From positions 18,674-82,673 of the forward strand of contig JAURHT010000001.1 in NCBI GenBank assembly GCA_030833145.1: 64,000 nucleotides of DNA, written 5' to 3'. Origin of the DNA: Aquirufa sp. (lineage in GTDB: Bacteria; Bacteroidota; Bacteroidia; Cytophagales; Spirosomataceae). The position numbers were made by a program, and so were the translations under genes. Under the pieces are notes generated by a model, which saw nothing but the letters and a program-made list of their open reading frames with translations, searched no databases and was not told where the DNA came from. This document shows, piece by piece, positions 1 through 7,439 of this stretch. Each line of letters begins with the position of its first letter. The first letter of the stretch is position 1.

Positions 1-1
1 G

Positions 2-442
2 TTTTCCTCACAAGATGAAAAGTCTGCCAAAGTAAAAGAGCTTTTGGAAGCTTACATGAAGAATGATTCCACTAAAATTTATGAGTACTATGTAGATACC
101 GTTCAGATTTATGATCAAATGGCTGCAAACCAAGAAGGAGGTAAAACGAAGGCAAATCCAGGTGGTCGTGCAGGTTTTGCTGCGAATGAGCGCATGAATC
201 ATGATTTTTATACGAACATCAAGGTAACTACCGACAACATTATGACTTTAAAATTTGCTAATGGAGATGAGCATACTGGAGTTTGGTGTATGTGGACGGG
301 TAAAGGAAAGTTTACCAATAAAGAAGTTTCGGCGCCATTACATCTTGCATTTATTTGGAAAGGAGATAAAATCGTTCGCGAATACCGCTTCTTTGACCCT
401 ACTACATTGTATGAAGAAGTTGCGGCATCACAAAAGAAATAA
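2..442 (+). CDS. NTF2/SnoaL-like protein, 5'-truncated by window edge
   Basis: The frame is open from the first bases of the window, so the true start and any signal peptide lie upstream. The visible part is about 146 residues and ends in AASQKK. It is a clear paralogue of the next gene: both share a GxWxxWTGKGKF block, a PLHL/M block, GDK followed by YRxFDP, and the same C-terminal AASQKK. This pattern fits the small cone-shaped NTF2/SnoaL-like fold, which often binds a small ligand or works as a secreted domain of unknown role. The gap to the paralogue is 25 bp, so they are probably co-transcribed. Enzymatic role cannot be assigned. Confidence 0.75.
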   Translation, partial: FSSQDEKSAKVKELLEAYMKNDSTKIYEYYVDTVQIYDQMAANQEGGKTKANPGGRAGFAANERMNHDFYTNIKVTTDNIMTLKFANGDEHTGVWCMWTGKGKFTNKEVSAPLHLAFIWKGDKIVREYRFFDPTTLYEEVAASQKK

Positions 443-467
443 TTCACCTATTTAAACAATAATTAAA

Positions 468-1025
468 ATGAAAAAAGTATTCTTATCCCTGATTGTATTA
501 GCAACCATGTTTGCTTGCAATGCGCCAGAAAAAAAGGCTGATACGGCGACTTCTGGAGATCCAGATTCAGGAACATATGTATCCACAGATGATAAAGTAG
601 CAAAAATCAAACAAGTACTTGAGTCTGCAGGGAAAGCAGACACAGTTCTGATAAAATCTGTATTTGCAGACACGGTAAAAGTATTGGATGGCCGTGTTGG
701 AAATGTGGATAGCTTAGATCAAATTAAGGATAGCCCAGGCGGATTAGCAGAATTTATTCAAGGGGAATTATTATTACATACTTTGTATGATAATATAGCG
801 ATGACAACGAGAAAGGGCGATATTAAAACGTTCACTTCTTCCGACGGAAAAGTAGCTTCTGGCTATTGGGGAATATGGTCTGGTAAAGGCAAATTTACAA
901 AACAAGAATATAAGATTCCTCTTCACATGGTTATGTTTTGGGAGGGAGATAAAGTGGTAGCTATCTATCGCATGTTTGATCCATCAGCTTTAAACGCAGA
1001 GATTGCTGCATCACAAAAGAAGTAA
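468..1025 (+). CDS. NTF2/SnoaL-like lipoprotein
   Basis: A 185-residue protein with a short hydrophobic N-terminus ending in a lipobox-like TMFAC (Cys17), predicting a lipidated envelope protein. Residues about 25-50 are a polar linker, followed by an NTF2/SnoaL-like domain with GYWGIWSGKGKF and MFWEGDK blocks shared with the upstream paralogue. The paralogue has lost or gained sequence around the loop after KVLD, so this is an old tandem duplication, not a recent copy. A strong intrinsic terminator follows directly. I see no catalytic signature, so the function is unknown. Confidence 0.8.
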   Translation: MKKVFLSLIVLATMFACNAPEKKADTATSGDPDSGTYVSTDDKVAKIKQVLESAGKADTVLIKSVFADTVKVLDGRVGNVDSLDQIKDSPGGLAEFIQGELLLHTLYDNIAMTTRKGDIKTFTSSDGKVASGYWGIWSGKGKFTKQEYKIPLHMVMFWEGDKVVAIYRMFDPSALNAEIAASQKK

Positions 1026-1050
1026 GATTCATTTTGTTTAGGGTTTGAAT

Positions 1051-1079
1051 AAAAAGGGGGCTTTATTGCCCCCTTTTTT
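1051..1079 (+). terminator. intrinsic terminator after NTF2-like pair
   Basis: An 11-bp perfect stem (AAAAAGGGGGC pairing with GCCCCCTTTTT) closes a 6-base loop and ends in a run of T. It sits 26 bp after the stop of the NTF2-like lipoprotein and insulates the toxin-antitoxin pair. The A-tract on the other side would let it work in both directions. Confidence 0.9.
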
Positions 1080-1110
1080 ATTTGTGGAAAAGAAGCTGTG
1101 TTTTAAATTA

Positions 1111-1143
1111 ATGTACATATATTTGTACATAAAATTGTACATT
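1111..1143 (+). promoter_or_regulatory. YefM-type operator: three TGTACA boxes, 12-bp period
   Basis: TGTACA occurs at 1112-1117, 1124-1129 and 1136-1141, so box starts are exactly 12 bp apart, and the last box ends 2 bp before the antitoxin ATG. TGTACA palindromes are the known core of the E. coli yefM-yoeB operator, so autoregulation by the YefM-YoeB complex is a well-founded inference. Confidence 0.8.
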
Positions 1144-1395
1144 ATGTTAACGACTACTCTATCAGATTTTAGAAAAGATATCAAGAGTTACTTCGATCGT
1201 GTGACGGAGAGCTTTGACACCTTAATCATTAACCGAGGAAAAGACACGGGGGTGGTTATTATGTCTTTAGAAGAGTATAATTCGCTCAAAAGTACGCAGC
1301 ACGAACTTTCTTCTCGCAAGAATCAACAGCGATTAGACGAATCTATCGAATCATTAAAAGCAGGAAAGAAACTATATAAGGATCTTGCTGAATAA
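1144..1395 (+). CDS. yefM: Phd/YefM-family antitoxin
   Basis: An 83-residue protein with the Phd/YefM N-terminal DNA-binding fold: the TTTLSDFRKDIKSYFDRV start, the LIINRGKDTGVVIMSLEEYNSL block at about 31-52, and a charged, likely disordered C-terminal tail (about 55-83) that would wrap the toxin. An upstream in-frame extension to 1045 runs through the preceding terminator and the operator and is rejected; ATG 1144 lies right after the last TGTACA box. It overlaps the toxin start by 1 bp (TAATG), giving translational coupling. It neutralises YoeB and represses its own promoter. Confidence 0.92.
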   Translation: MLTTTLSDFRKDIKSYFDRVTESFDTLIINRGKDTGVVIMSLEEYNSLKSTQHELSSRKNQQRLDESIESLKAGKKLYKDLAE

Positions 1396-1652
1396 TGAAA
1401 ATCGTATTCACGGAGCTTTCTTGGGAGGATTATCTGTATTGGCAGAAAATGGATAAGCACAAAATCAAGCGGATCAATGAATTGATTAAAGACATTTCTA
1501 GAAGTCCATTTGAAGGAATAGGTAAGCCGGAAGCACTAAAATTTAATTATGCTGGATTTTGGTCTAGAAGAATAGATGAAGAGCATCGATTGATCTATCG
1601 AATCGTGGAGGATGAAATCCAAATCGCGAAGTGTCGTTTTCACTACGACTGA
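1395..1652 (+). CDS. yoeB: YoeB-family mRNA interferase toxin
   Basis: An 85-residue RelE/ParE-superfamily toxin that cleaves mRNA on the ribosome. The catalytic residues of E. coli YoeB fall at the same numbers here: Glu46 (in GKPEALK), Arg65 (in EEHRLIYR), and the C-terminal His83-Tyr84. The start overlaps the antitoxin stop by 1 bp. Length is the family norm, and no frameshift or missing residue is seen, so the module looks intact. The 3' end overlaps the convergent DUF4287 gene by 10 bp. Confidence 0.95.
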   Translation: MKIVFTELSWEDYLYWQKMDKHKIKRINELIKDISRSPFEGIGKPEALKFNYAGFWSRRIDEEHRLIYRIVEDEIQIAKCRFHYD

Positions 1653-1867
1653 TCATGTTTTCCTTGAAATAAAGACCAGATCGCCATCGCATGTCCGTGG
1701 CCTAAACCAAATTCGGACATGAGCCAAACTCTCACTTCAGTGGCTTTCACTGAAGGAACTAGCTTCCCATTTTGCAGAAAGCCTTTCTCCTCTGCTAAGC
1801 GTTTTAAGTCGTCTGGACTTTTGCCGGTTTTGGCTTGAATGTTATCGAGGTATGCTTGGAATGACAT
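1643..1867 (-). CDS. DUF4287 domain protein
   Basis: A 74-residue protein matching, from memory, the DUF4287 family: MSFQAYLDNIQAKTGKSP start, a central LAEEKG segment, and a VWLMSEFGLGHGHAMAIWSL C-terminal helix. Such proteins are small, cytosolic and helical, often found next to AHSA1 or DUF1801-like genes in Bacteroidota; their role is unknown. It is monocistronic and converges on yoeB with a 10-bp 3' overlap. Confidence 0.8.
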   Translation of the reverse strand: MSFQAYLDNIQAKTGKSPDDLKRLAEEKGFLQNGKLVPSVKATEVRVWLMSEFGLGHGHAMAIWSLFQGKHDQS

Positions 1868-1920
1868 AGGTTTGATGGTTTTTCGGGGGTAAATTAACCA
1901 TTTTATTCTTAAATTTCAGA

Positions 1921-3345
1921 ATGAAAAAATACGTCATCCTTTTCTTGTGTATTGCCTCTTTTGCCGCCGCCCAAACGCCCATTAAAAAATGGTCAGGCCT
2001 ACTCAATGGAGGAGGCCAAAGGATTGAAATAATTCTTAATCTTCAGCAAGATTCCACCAATTCACTTAAATCGTTTTGGGATATTCCTATTCAGAAAACA
2101 AAGGGGCTTCCCTCTACTAAAACGGAGTGGGACGGCGATCTTTTGACGATTGAAATCAAACAATTGGGGGTAACTTTTACTGGAAGAGTAACCCCAGATG
2201 GCCAAAAAATGGAAGCTGCTTGGGGACAAGCGGGATCTCGATTCCCCCTCATGTTAGAGCCTTATGTGGAAGGAAAAATATGGCCAGTGATTGTAAAGCC
2301 GCAGACACCTAAAGCGCCTTTCCCCTATATATCAGAGGATTTTGTATACCAAGGGGTGAAAACAAAATTGAAGTATGGGGCCACATTGACTTATCCCAAA
2401 GATACGCTGAGGCACCCTCTTCTTATATTGATAAGTGGGAGTGGCGCCCAAGATCGCGACGAGACCCTTTTTGACCATAAACCCTTTGCGGTTATTGCTG
2501 ACTATTTTACAAAAAATGGCTTTGCGGTGATGCGAGTTGATGATCGGAGTATAGGAAAATCGAATGGGATTTATGCTGCAAGTACCTCAGCAGACTTTGC
2601 GTTAGATGTAGAAGAGCACTTGAATTATGCCAAAAAATTACCGCAGATTGACTCCACTAAAATGGGACTAGTAGGCCATAGTGAAGGAGGATTAATCGCC
2701 CCTATGGTGGCTGCAAGAAACGCCTCTGTTTCTTTTATTGTTTTGATGGCCGCACCAGGAGTTGATATTACGGAATTAATGGCCGCTCAAACTGAACTCG
2801 TTTTAAAATCTATCAGGATTTCAAACGAGGCGATTCAGGCTTATTTGCCCTTGTATAGGCAATTAATGTTGGAAATTAAAGAGGCCCCCTCTAAATATGA
2901 GGCCATAGAAAAGGCGACTATCGTGGTGCAAAATTGGTATGCGAATACTGATAAAGCACTAGTGAAACTTACTACGAATCTAAGTTCTGAGTCAGAGATT
3001 AAGACGTTCGTCTTACCCTTTGTAGATGCCCTAAGTTCAAAATGGTCAAAGTATTTTGTATCATATCGCCCTGCACCCGTTTTGGAAAAAGTAGCGGTAC
3101 CCGTGTTAGCCATGAATGGGGCGAATGATATTCAGGTTCCGGCTGAAATGAATTTAAATGGAATAAAGGAGGCATTAAAAGCAGGGAAGAGTAAAAACTT
3201 TACCATCCGAGGATTCGCTGGGCTAAATCATTTGTTCCAAAAATGCAAAATTTGCAACGTGGGTGAATACGGCCATTTAGAAACGACCATTGAGCCTGAA
3301 GTACTGGATTTTATGAAAGAGTGGTTAGAAAAAGTACTAAAATGA
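1921..3345 (+). CDS. secreted alpha/beta hydrolase
   Basis: A 474-residue protein with a Sec signal (cleavage likely after FAAAQ). An N-terminal beta domain (about 20-120) precedes an alpha/beta hydrolase domain with an oxyanion GSGAQDRDE motif (about 177) and the nucleophile elbow GHSEGG (Ser near 251). The catalytic Asp is probably in NGANDIQVP, and the His in GFAGLNHLF near the C-terminus. The family includes periplasmic esterases or acylpeptidase-like enzymes; the substrate is unknown. A weak 5-bp hairpin (3346-3360) follows the stop. Confidence 0.85.
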   Translation: MKKYVILFLCIASFAAAQTPIKKWSGLLNGGGQRIEIILNLQQDSTNSLKSFWDIPIQKTKGLPSTKTEWDGDLLTIEIKQLGVTFTGRVTPDGQKMEAAWGQAGSRFPLMLEPYVEGKIWPVIVKPQTPKAPFPYISEDFVYQGVKTKLKYGATLTYPKDTLRHPLLILISGSGAQDRDETLFDHKPFAVIADYFTKNGFAVMRVDDRSIGKSNGIYAASTSADFALDVEEHLNYAKKLPQIDSTKMGLVGHSEGGLIAPMVAARNASVSFIVLMAAPGVDITELMAAQTELVLKSIRISNEAIQAYLPLYRQLMLEIKEAPSKYEAIEKATIVVQNWYANTDKALVKLTTNLSSESEIKTFVLPFVDALSSKWSKYFVSYRPAPVLEKVAVPVLAMNGANDIQVPAEMNLNGIKEALKAGKSKNFTIRGFAGLNHLFQKCKICNVGEYGHLETTIEPEVLDFMKEWLEKVLK

Positions 3346-3389
3346 GCCTATCATTTAGGCCAAATAAATTACCATCGACGCATCCTATC

Positions 3390-5813
3390 TTAATTCACCA
3401 ATTTCACATTCAATCCCACATACCAAGTCCTTCCATCTGCCGGTAAAATTCCCGGTCCAGGATACCCACCAGATCTTCTGGTAAAGTAGCGCGCATCGGT
3501 TAAATTATTTACTCCAAACTTCAGCGTGGCGTACTTTTTAAACTTGTAAGAACCAGAAATATCTTGCACTTGATACGCTGGAATTAGACCGGTGGTTGCT
3601 GCGGCATTCGCCGAAACTGTATTACTCGCATCCGCAAAAGCCTGACCAATGTCGCTGATTTGCCAGCTCAAAGAAAGCCCCTTTTTTGAATAAGTAATTC
3701 CGTAGCGATTAATTTTTTCTGGCGCATTTTCAACGCTTTTCCCGGCTAAATTTCCTTCCACAATTTGACCGCTTACCACTGAGGTAGTTTTGAAATCAAG
3801 GTAGCGCGCCTGGATGGCAGCGATGGAGGCAAAAACGGAAATATTACCGATTTTCGATCCCTTTAACCACGCGGTGGTAGGGCTAAATTCGACGTAGGCC
3901 TCCGCTCCTTTGGAAACCGAATGACCTAGGTTCGTGCGGTACTGATAGATCTTTCCCTCTGTGTTTGTGCGCGAAATAGTCCCTACCCGGTTATCGTAAT
4001 CGAGGTAGAAATAGTCGATATCAAAGGTTAAATAATTGCCTAGTTCACCTCGGTATCCTAGGTCAAAGTTGAACCCTTTGGCATCTGATAAATTGGGATC
4101 AATTACATCCGTCGTGGCAGGGGGTAAAAGGTCAGAAGCTAATACGGGTCGATAGGCTTGAGCGATGTTGCTATAGATTTTTGTGTTAGCGCTTAGCTTA
4201 TATTCCGTGCCTGCACCTATTAAAACGAATGATCTTCCTCGTGAACTCGGTGTGGCTGCGACGGGTAACCCAGCAGAGCTTAATCCGGATTGTCCAACCA
4301 TGTGTGTTTCTATTTGTTCCAAACGGCCTCCCAAAGTAAAGAGCCATCTTTCTGATGGTCTCAGAATGGTCTCTGCAAAAGCCGCGTAATTCGTATTATG
4401 GAAAACCAAATCTCGGTTAAATAATCCCTGGATACTGAAATCCATTCCGCTTCCATTACTCCCCACTCCCAATTGTTTACGTTTAATTTCTCCTGAGAAA
4501 TACCGCAAACCTGTAGCCACTGTATTCTTCCAAGATCCTATTTGATAGTTCAATAAGTAGCGCAATTCGGTACCATTTGTTTGGTAAAAATCCTGGTCAA
4601 CCTGCCTGTTTCCCATCAGATCTACTTCCGTTATCGGTTTCGTAAAACCAACGGAATTACGTTCAGCTATCGTCCCAAAATACTTCAAACTCAGTTTAGA
4701 ATCCGCATTAATGACATAGTCTGCGGTCAACGCATAGATGAACCAAGGGTTACTAAACCAGTTTCTAGCGCGCTTACTTTGCTGCGCATTGAGGGCAAAT
4801 TCTGTATCAGTCAAACCGCCGGCTTGTTGACTTTGGGTATACATATAGGTCATTTGCGCGCCCACTTTAAGTTTATTTGAAATGGCGTAAGATAATTCTG
4901 CATGCGAGTGGTCCGTGTTAAAATAGGAGTTTTGGCGCCACCCATTTCCTACGCGTTTTTGGTAGTAGGTAGTATAACTTAAACGTCCAGCAGTTCCACC
5001 TACATAATTAAAGGAGCTGAATAGGCCATTGTTTCCGGTGGTGTTTTGGCTTTCAACGACTAGCTTGGTAGAAAGATCAGGCTTTCTAAGGACAAAGTTC
5101 ATCAGCCCCCCAAACTGTGGTCCATATTGCAATGAACTCGCTCCTCGAATGATCTCAATGCGGTCAACCACCTCCATCGGTGGTGTATAATAGGCTTCTG
5201 GATAGCCCATCGGGTCAGGAGTGATATCGTAACCGTCCATCCGCACATTGAATTCCCAAGAGCGATTAGGCGATAATCCTCTAGAGGCCACTCCTAATTG
5301 AATACCCGAACCATCACTTTCCCAAACCGAAATTCCGGGTGTTCTAGAGAAGATTTGGCGGGAATTATTCATCGCTAAATTCGCCTGTAAATTATCCAGC
5401 AGGATGACCTCATTTTTCTTGCCGGCCGTAATCGTGTACTCGTTGACTTGCGGTAAAAAGGTATTGCCTTTTACGCCTGATTGAGCCGTGACTGAAACGC
5501 CTTGTAGTTCTGTCACATCGCTTAGGCTAAAGTTTGCTACAAGCTGGTCACCCTCTTTTATGCTGATTTCCTGTAATTGGGTTTTATAACCCACAAAACT
5601 CACTTGAATGGTGTATTGCCCAGGTTTTAAACCCTGTAGGATATAATGACCCTTTGCATTCGTTTGGACTCCCCTAACCGTTCCCACTAAGGTGATTGAT
5701 GCACCAGGAAGCGGTTTTTTTGACTCAGTTGTAATAAGGCCTGAGATAGAGCCTAATTGTGCAAGTGAGGAGAAATTAACTAGTATTACGAAGGCGAATA
5801 GCACTTTTTTCAT
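3390..5813 (-). CDS. TonB-dependent receptor, siderophore/iron type
   Basis: An 807-residue outer-membrane receptor. A signal peptide (1-18, ending LAQ) is followed by a CarboxypepD_reg-like domain (about 20-105), a plug domain (about 125-245, with GVASRGLSPNRSWEFNVRMDGYD and RIEIIRGASSLQYGPQFGGLMNF), and a long beta-barrel ending YVGLNVKLVN. The plug and barrel resemble ferric-citrate or siderophore receptors, and the Fur-like boxes around its promoter support iron uptake. TonB energises it from the inner membrane. No SusD partner is present, which argues against polysaccharide import. The actual ligand is not determinable. Confidence 0.93.
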   Translation of the reverse strand: MKKVLFAFVILVNFSSLAQLGSISGLITTESKKPLPGASITLVGTVRGVQTNAKGHYILQGLKPGQYTIQVSFVGYKTQLQEISIKEGDQLVANFSLSDVTELQGVSVTAQSGVKGNTFLPQVNEYTITAGKKNEVILLDNLQANLAMNNSRQIFSRTPGISVWESDGSGIQLGVASRGLSPNRSWEFNVRMDGYDITPDPMGYPEAYYTPPMEVVDRIEIIRGASSLQYGPQFGGLMNFVLRKPDLSTKLVVESQNTTGNNGLFSSFNYVGGTAGRLSYTTYYQKRVGNGWRQNSYFNTDHSHAELSYAISNKLKVGAQMTYMYTQSQQAGGLTDTEFALNAQQSKRARNWFSNPWFIYALTADYVINADSKLSLKYFGTIAERNSVGFTKPITEVDLMGNRQVDQDFYQTNGTELRYLLNYQIGSWKNTVATGLRYFSGEIKRKQLGVGSNGSGMDFSIQGLFNRDLVFHNTNYAAFAETILRPSERWLFTLGGRLEQIETHMVGQSGLSSAGLPVAATPSSRGRSFVLIGAGTEYKLSANTKIYSNIAQAYRPVLASDLLPPATTDVIDPNLSDAKGFNFDLGYRGELGNYLTFDIDYFYLDYDNRVGTISRTNTEGKIYQYRTNLGHSVSKGAEAYVEFSPTTAWLKGSKIGNISVFASIAAIQARYLDFKTTSVVSGQIVEGNLAGKSVENAPEKINRYGITYSKKGLSLSWQISDIGQAFADASNTVSANAAATTGLIPAYQVQDISGSYKFKKYATLKFGVNNLTDARYFTRRSGGYPGPGILPADGRTWYVGLNVKLVN

Positions 5814-5821
5814 TTAAACTT

Positions 5822-5842
5822 TATTTAGACTAATTTTAAATA
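5822..5842 (-). promoter_or_regulatory. Fur-like box A
   Basis: A 9-1-9 imperfect inverted repeat (arms ATTTAGACT and ATTTTAAAT) within a 21-bp block. It is identical to box B at 5882 in 19 of 21 positions. It lies just downstream of the predicted transcription start of the TonB receptor, where a repressor would block elongation or initiation. Confidence 0.65.
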
Positions 5843-5847
5843 GAGCA

Positions 5848-5878
5848 CAAATGTAGGAAGCGATCGCGAGTTGCGCAA
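5848..5878 (-). promoter_or_regulatory. promoter of the TonB receptor
   Basis: On the minus strand a TTG (-33; complement of 5876-5878) and TACATTTG (-7; complement of 5848-5855) are 20 bp apart, matching the Bacteroidota primary sigma consensus TTG-N17-23-TAnnTTTG. Fur-like boxes flank both sides. Confidence 0.75.
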
Positions 5879-5881
5879 CAC

Positions 5882-5902
5882 TATTTAGAATTATTTTAAA
5901 TA
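5882..5902. promoter_or_regulatory. Fur-like box B
   Basis: Second copy of the 21-bp block, with arms ATTTAGAAT and ATTTTAAAT around one central base. Its start is exactly 60 bp from box A. It abuts the -33 element of the TonB receptor promoter and lies upstream of the metallo-beta-lactamase promoter, so it could also influence that gene. Confidence 0.65.
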
Positions 5903-5925
5903 AGAATTTTGGAGTGGGATGGCAA

Positions 5926-5969
5926 TTGTCAACAGAAGAATACCTTACATTTGGGAAAAGCAAATGTAA
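5926..5969 (+). promoter_or_regulatory. metallo-beta-lactamase promoter with 9-7-9 inverted repeat
   Basis: TTG (5926-5928), a 17-bp spacer and TACATTTG (5946-5953) form a consensus promoter. The -7 box is inside a perfect inverted repeat: TTACATTTG (5945-5953), seven bases, then CAAATGTAA (5961-5969), which ends directly at the ATG. This could be an operator or a very short hairpin leader. Confidence 0.7.
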
Positions 5970-6677
5970 ATGAGCAAGTACGTTTTCGTTTTATTGTTAG
6001 CCTATATGCCCCTGGTTAATGCCCAACAAGTAGTGTTAAAGCAGTTATCTGAAAACACCTTTATCCATACGTCCTATTTGCAAACGGACGATTTTGGGCA
6101 TGTTCCTTGCAATGGTTTAGTGATTCGAAATGGACAGCAAGCCCTTGTTTTTGATACCCCCACGGATGATAAAGGGGCAAAAGAATTAATTCGTCTGGTG
6201 CAGGATTCCTTGCATTGTAAAGTCGTTATGGTGATTCCGACCCATTTTCACAACGATTGCTTAGGAGGCCTACAGGCTTTTCACGATGCCGGAATACCTT
6301 CCATAGCGAACGAATTAACGCTAGAATTAGCTAAAAATAGTCAGGTGACTGTACCGGAATTTAGCTTTCATAAATCCTTCACATTTAAAGTGGGACAAGA
6401 AAAAGTGCTGATCAAGTTTCTAGGTCAAGGCCATACTCGGGATAATGTGGTGGGCTATTTTCCTAGCGAAAAGGTGTTGTTTGGGGGCTGTTTGATTAAA
6501 GAAATAGGCGCTTCTAAGGGTTATCTAGGAGATGCAAATGTGGAAGAATGGTCCGCAACAGTGAAAAGAGTTAAAAGGAAATTTCCCCGTGTGAAACAGG
6601 TCGTGCCTGGTCATGGGGAAGCGGGAGATTCTAGTTTGCTAGATTATACCCGTAAACTATTCACAAAACAAAACTAA
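5970..6677 (+). CDS. subclass B1 metallo-beta-lactamase
   Basis: A 235-residue periplasmic zinc hydrolase with a signal peptide (1-18). All six B1 zinc ligands are present: His92, His94 and Asp96 (THFHND), His155 (GQGHTRDN), Cys174 (FGGCLIK) and His215 (PGHGE). Lys177 and Asn190 match the substrate-binding Lys224 and Asn233 of the standard numbering. This combination separates B1 beta-lactamases from glyoxalase-II-like relatives. It is expected to hydrolyse beta-lactams, including carbapenems, but activity is inferred. It diverges from the TonB receptor and is followed 38 bp later by the Rieske gene. It looks like a resident chromosomal gene, with no mobile sequences nearby. Confidence 0.92.
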   Translation: MSKYVFVLLLAYMPLVNAQQVVLKQLSENTFIHTSYLQTDDFGHVPCNGLVIRNGQQALVFDTPTDDKGAKELIRLVQDSLHCKVVMVIPTHFHNDCLGGLQAFHDAGIPSIANELTLELAKNSQVTVPEFSFHKSFTFKVGQEKVLIKFLGQGHTRDNVVGYFPSEKVLFGGCLIKEIGASKGYLGDANVEEWSATVKRVKRKFPRVKQVVPGHGEAGDSSLLDYTRKLFTKQN

Positions 6678-6715
6678 GTTTATCTAGTTAATAGCTTGAA
6701 AAAATAGCTACTAAG

Positions 6716-7162
6716 ATGAACATGAATCGCGAAGAGTTTTTACACAAATTATCTGTAGGTTTAGCCGCAACCTGCGTTGCTTGTTTAGCCGCTGCCTGTT
6801 CTTCAGATAGCCCTGGTCCTATTTCGCCGGCTACTGGATCCAATCCGACAGGAAATACCGCGGGGGCCACGGTAAATTTAGATTCAGAATTAAAAAACAT
6901 CAATGATTTTGTTGCCAAAAACTCCACCATCGTCATCCGCACCGCGTCTGGGAATGCCGTTTCTAATTTTTTAGCCTTCTCCTCGGTATGTCCGCACGCT
7001 GGAGCCACAGTAGAGTATAATAATTCTACCTCCTCCTTTTTATGTGCTGCCCATGGTTCCACCTTTAATTCGAATGGAGGTTTAGTTCAAGGTCCAGCCA
7101 CGAAAGGACTCACGAAATTAACGGTTGAAATTACTGGTTCTACTTTGACCGTCAAGGCGTAA
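6716..7162 (+). CDS. Rieske [2Fe-2S] lipoprotein
   Basis: A 148-residue envelope protein. A hydrophobic N-terminus ends in LAAAC (Cys28), a likely lipobox, followed by a Ser/Pro/Gly-rich linker. The C-terminal Rieske fold carries the two cluster-binding motifs Cys92-Pro-His94 and Cys110-x2-His113. It is a soluble-type Rieske protein of the kind often linked to small electron-transfer chains; no oxygenase or cytochrome b partner is adjacent. Electron transfer in the periplasm is the probable role. The start (ATG 6716 or 6722) is uncertain by two codons. Confidence 0.88.
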   Translation: MNMNREEFLHKLSVGLAATCVACLAAACSSDSPGPISPATGSNPTGNTAGATVNLDSELKNINDFVAKNSTIVIRTASGNAVSNFLAFSSVCPHAGATVEYNNSTSSFLCAAHGSTFNSNGGLVQGPATKGLTKLTVEITGSTLTVKA

Positions 7163-7196
7163 ATTATTTTTATCTTTGATTTAGATAAAAAATAAT
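7145..7196 (+). promoter_or_regulatory. promoter and AT-rich inverted repeat
   Basis: TTG (7145-7147) and TATCTTTG (7171-7178), 23 bp apart, form a promoter for the small lipoprotein at 7203. ATTATTTTTATCT (7163-7175) and AGATAAAAAATAAT (7183-7196) form a hairpin with one bulged base overlapping the -7 box. It may be an operator or a weak end for the Rieske transcript. Confidence 0.55.
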
Positions 7197-7202
7197 GACC
7201 CT

Positions 7203-7430
7203 ATGAAAAAGTCCCTGATTAAATCATTTGTTGCTTTAGCTCTTTTAGCGTCTATGAGTTCATGCGCCACGGTACTTGGCGGAAGAGTTACGGAATACCA
7301 GCGCACAAAACCCGCTCCAGGACAACCAGCTCGAGAAGTGAGAGGCGCGGCTTTAATTGCAGATGTTATTTTGTTTTGGCCAGGTGCTATTATCGATTTT
7401 GCAACGGGTGCGATTTACAGACCAAGGTAA
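7203..7430 (+). CDS. small lipoprotein, hypothetical
   Basis: A 75-residue protein with an N-terminal signal and lipobox SMSSC (Cys21). The mature part contains a short Gly/Arg segment, an EYQRTKPAPGQPAREVR stretch, and a hydrophobic ALIADVILFWPGAIIDFATG segment before YRPR. Similar small lipoproteins recur in Bacteroidota, with no known function that I can name. The stop lies 9 bp from the convergent phosphatase gene; a 7-bp hairpin (GTGAGTT/AACTCAC, 7434-7454) spans the junction without a T run. Confidence 0.7.
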   Translation: MKKSLIKSFVALALLASMSSCATVLGGRVTEYQRTKPAPGQPAREVRGAALIADVILFWPGAIIDFATGAIYRPR

Positions 7431-7439
7431 TAAGTGAGT

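Noticed and set aside
1045..1143. N-terminal extension of the YefM antitoxin
   Set aside because: It passes through a strong terminator and the triple operator; ATG 1144 gives the standard family start.
3390..5813. SusC-type polysaccharide importer
   Set aside because: There is no SusD partner, and the plug and Fur-like boxes fit an iron or siderophore receptor better.
5970..6677. Glyoxalase-II or MBL-fold hydrolase rather than beta-lactamase
   Set aside because: The Cys174 ligand in GGCLIK and the Lys177/Asn190 pattern are specific for subclass B1 beta-lactamases.
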